Shown here piece by piece: positions 63,201 to 64,000 of a DNA stretch of 64,000 nt (the first letter of the stretch is position 1; each line of letters starts with the position of its first letter). Made by a program: the position numbers and the translations under genes. Origin of the DNA: Serilophus lunatus (taxonomy: Eukaryota > Chordata > Aves > Passeriformes > Eurylaimidae); contig VXBA01005480.1 in the NCBI GenBank assembly GCA_013399895.1, positions 643,490-707,489 on the forward strand. Reading direction: 5' to 3'. Under the pieces are notes generated by a model, which saw only the letters and a list, made by a program, of their open reading frames with translations, ran no database searches and was not told the DNA's origin.

Positions 63201-64000
63201 AAAGTGTTGATTAACTGACCTTTATCTTCTTGTGTATCAGACACTTAGGATGGACTTAATGTCACAAGTAAACTTTTTGATAGATCACTTCTTTTGAGTA
63301 GCATTCCTGTATGAATAGATGGGAATTAACTTACAATAATTTATCACACATAAGGTTGTGAATTTGACGTTCAACTCTGATTTATGCAGCATCGGACTTT
63401 TCATTCTGCTCAGTTTGACATGTGCTTGACATTAGGCATAAATGTATGTTTTCAAACTGTTATGGAAGGGAGGGAGGAAACAACATTGAATATTTCTCAT
63501 TATGCATGACTTGTTCCAGGTAGGAATTGGCTTGAACCTCATTTTTCCCTCTTTTTTGAGCAAACTGTTTCATTTCACTTTATTTAGAAGCTTCATTAGC
63601 ATCAGTAAGAGAATATCTAAAGCTTCATCCCAGCTGAGTATCATTGAGATCACACAAACCTAAGTCAGTGCTCTCACCATCACTCCACACAGGGCAATAA
63701 AAGTACAGAGTGGCTGGAAAGCAACCCTGGCTCAAAAGCATTTTATACACAAATGATTGACATAATATATGTTTAATCACACAGGAAGTGACCACTGCTT
63801 GATAGAAATCTTCCTGTCTCTCCCAGCATCAACAGAGCAATGCTAATTTATACCAGATGCACATCTGGCCTGGCCTGTGAAAAGAAGCCCTTGAGCTGGA
63901 AATTTAATATTTGAACTAGTGCAAACCTACAGAGTTCTACAATAAAATTAAATTTGGTTAAAGGATTAGATATTACTTTGATTATCTACTAAAGAAGGCT
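60211..64000. other. Intergenic region to window end, no gene seen
   Basis: No open frame of note and no recognisable repeat. The segment 61240-61460 contains an exact TCF/LEF consensus (AGATCAAAGG, 61331-61340) amid several AT-rich factor-binding words, and is listed in the findings as a candidate regulatory element. The window ends inside this apparently non-coding sequence. Confidence 0.55.

Noticed and set aside
1..64000. CRISPR arrays, phage, insertion sequences or bacterial operons
   Set aside because: The window is vertebrate nuclear DNA with spliced genes; no spaced direct-repeat arrays or prokaryotic gene organisation are present.

Overview
The window looks like vertebrate nuclear DNA, most probably from a bird. 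It holds two intron-containing genes with vertebrate splice signals and CpG-island promoters, very short introns, a degraded 3' end of a CR1 LINE near 54.8 kb, and otherwise little recognisable interspersed repeat. A turtle or crocodilian is possible, since CR1 is shared by those groups. I see no bacterial, viral or plasmid features. Most open frames in the window are chance frames, many opening at GTG or TTG.

Layout: 1-5.5 kb is non-coding upstream sequence ending in an A/C-rich tract. At 5.5-8.3 kb lies MAD2L1 (+ strand, 5 coding exons, 207 aa), the HORMA-domain spindle checkpoint protein, with a CpG-island promoter carrying E2F-, Sp1- and CHR-like sites and a polyadenylation signal at 8261. 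At 8.7-12.65 kb lies RPL7L1 (- strand, 6 coding exons, 248 aa), a uL30/L7-like nucleolar ribosome-assembly protein, with its own CpG island, a YY1-type motif over the start codon and four tandem GGGGC units. The two genes are tail-to-tail, and their likely polyadenylation signals are about 0.46 kb apart. Both serve proliferating cells, but nothing in the sequence shows that they act together.

From about 13 kb to the end (51 kb) I find no convincing protein-coding exon. This stretch is AT-rich, apparently intergenic sequence with an isolated CpG-rich patch (20.36-20.74 kb), a polypurine tract, AC and TG microsatellites, two small tandem duplications, one CR1 fragment and one possible MIR fragment. 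Several blocks dense in homeodomain, GATA, octamer or TCF-like sites are candidate conserved regulatory elements, but that needs alignment to other genomes.

I found no evidence of a new multi-gene system. The best leads are the gene pairing, the isolated CpG patch, promoter details, a tandem splice acceptor and the candidate regulatory blocks.
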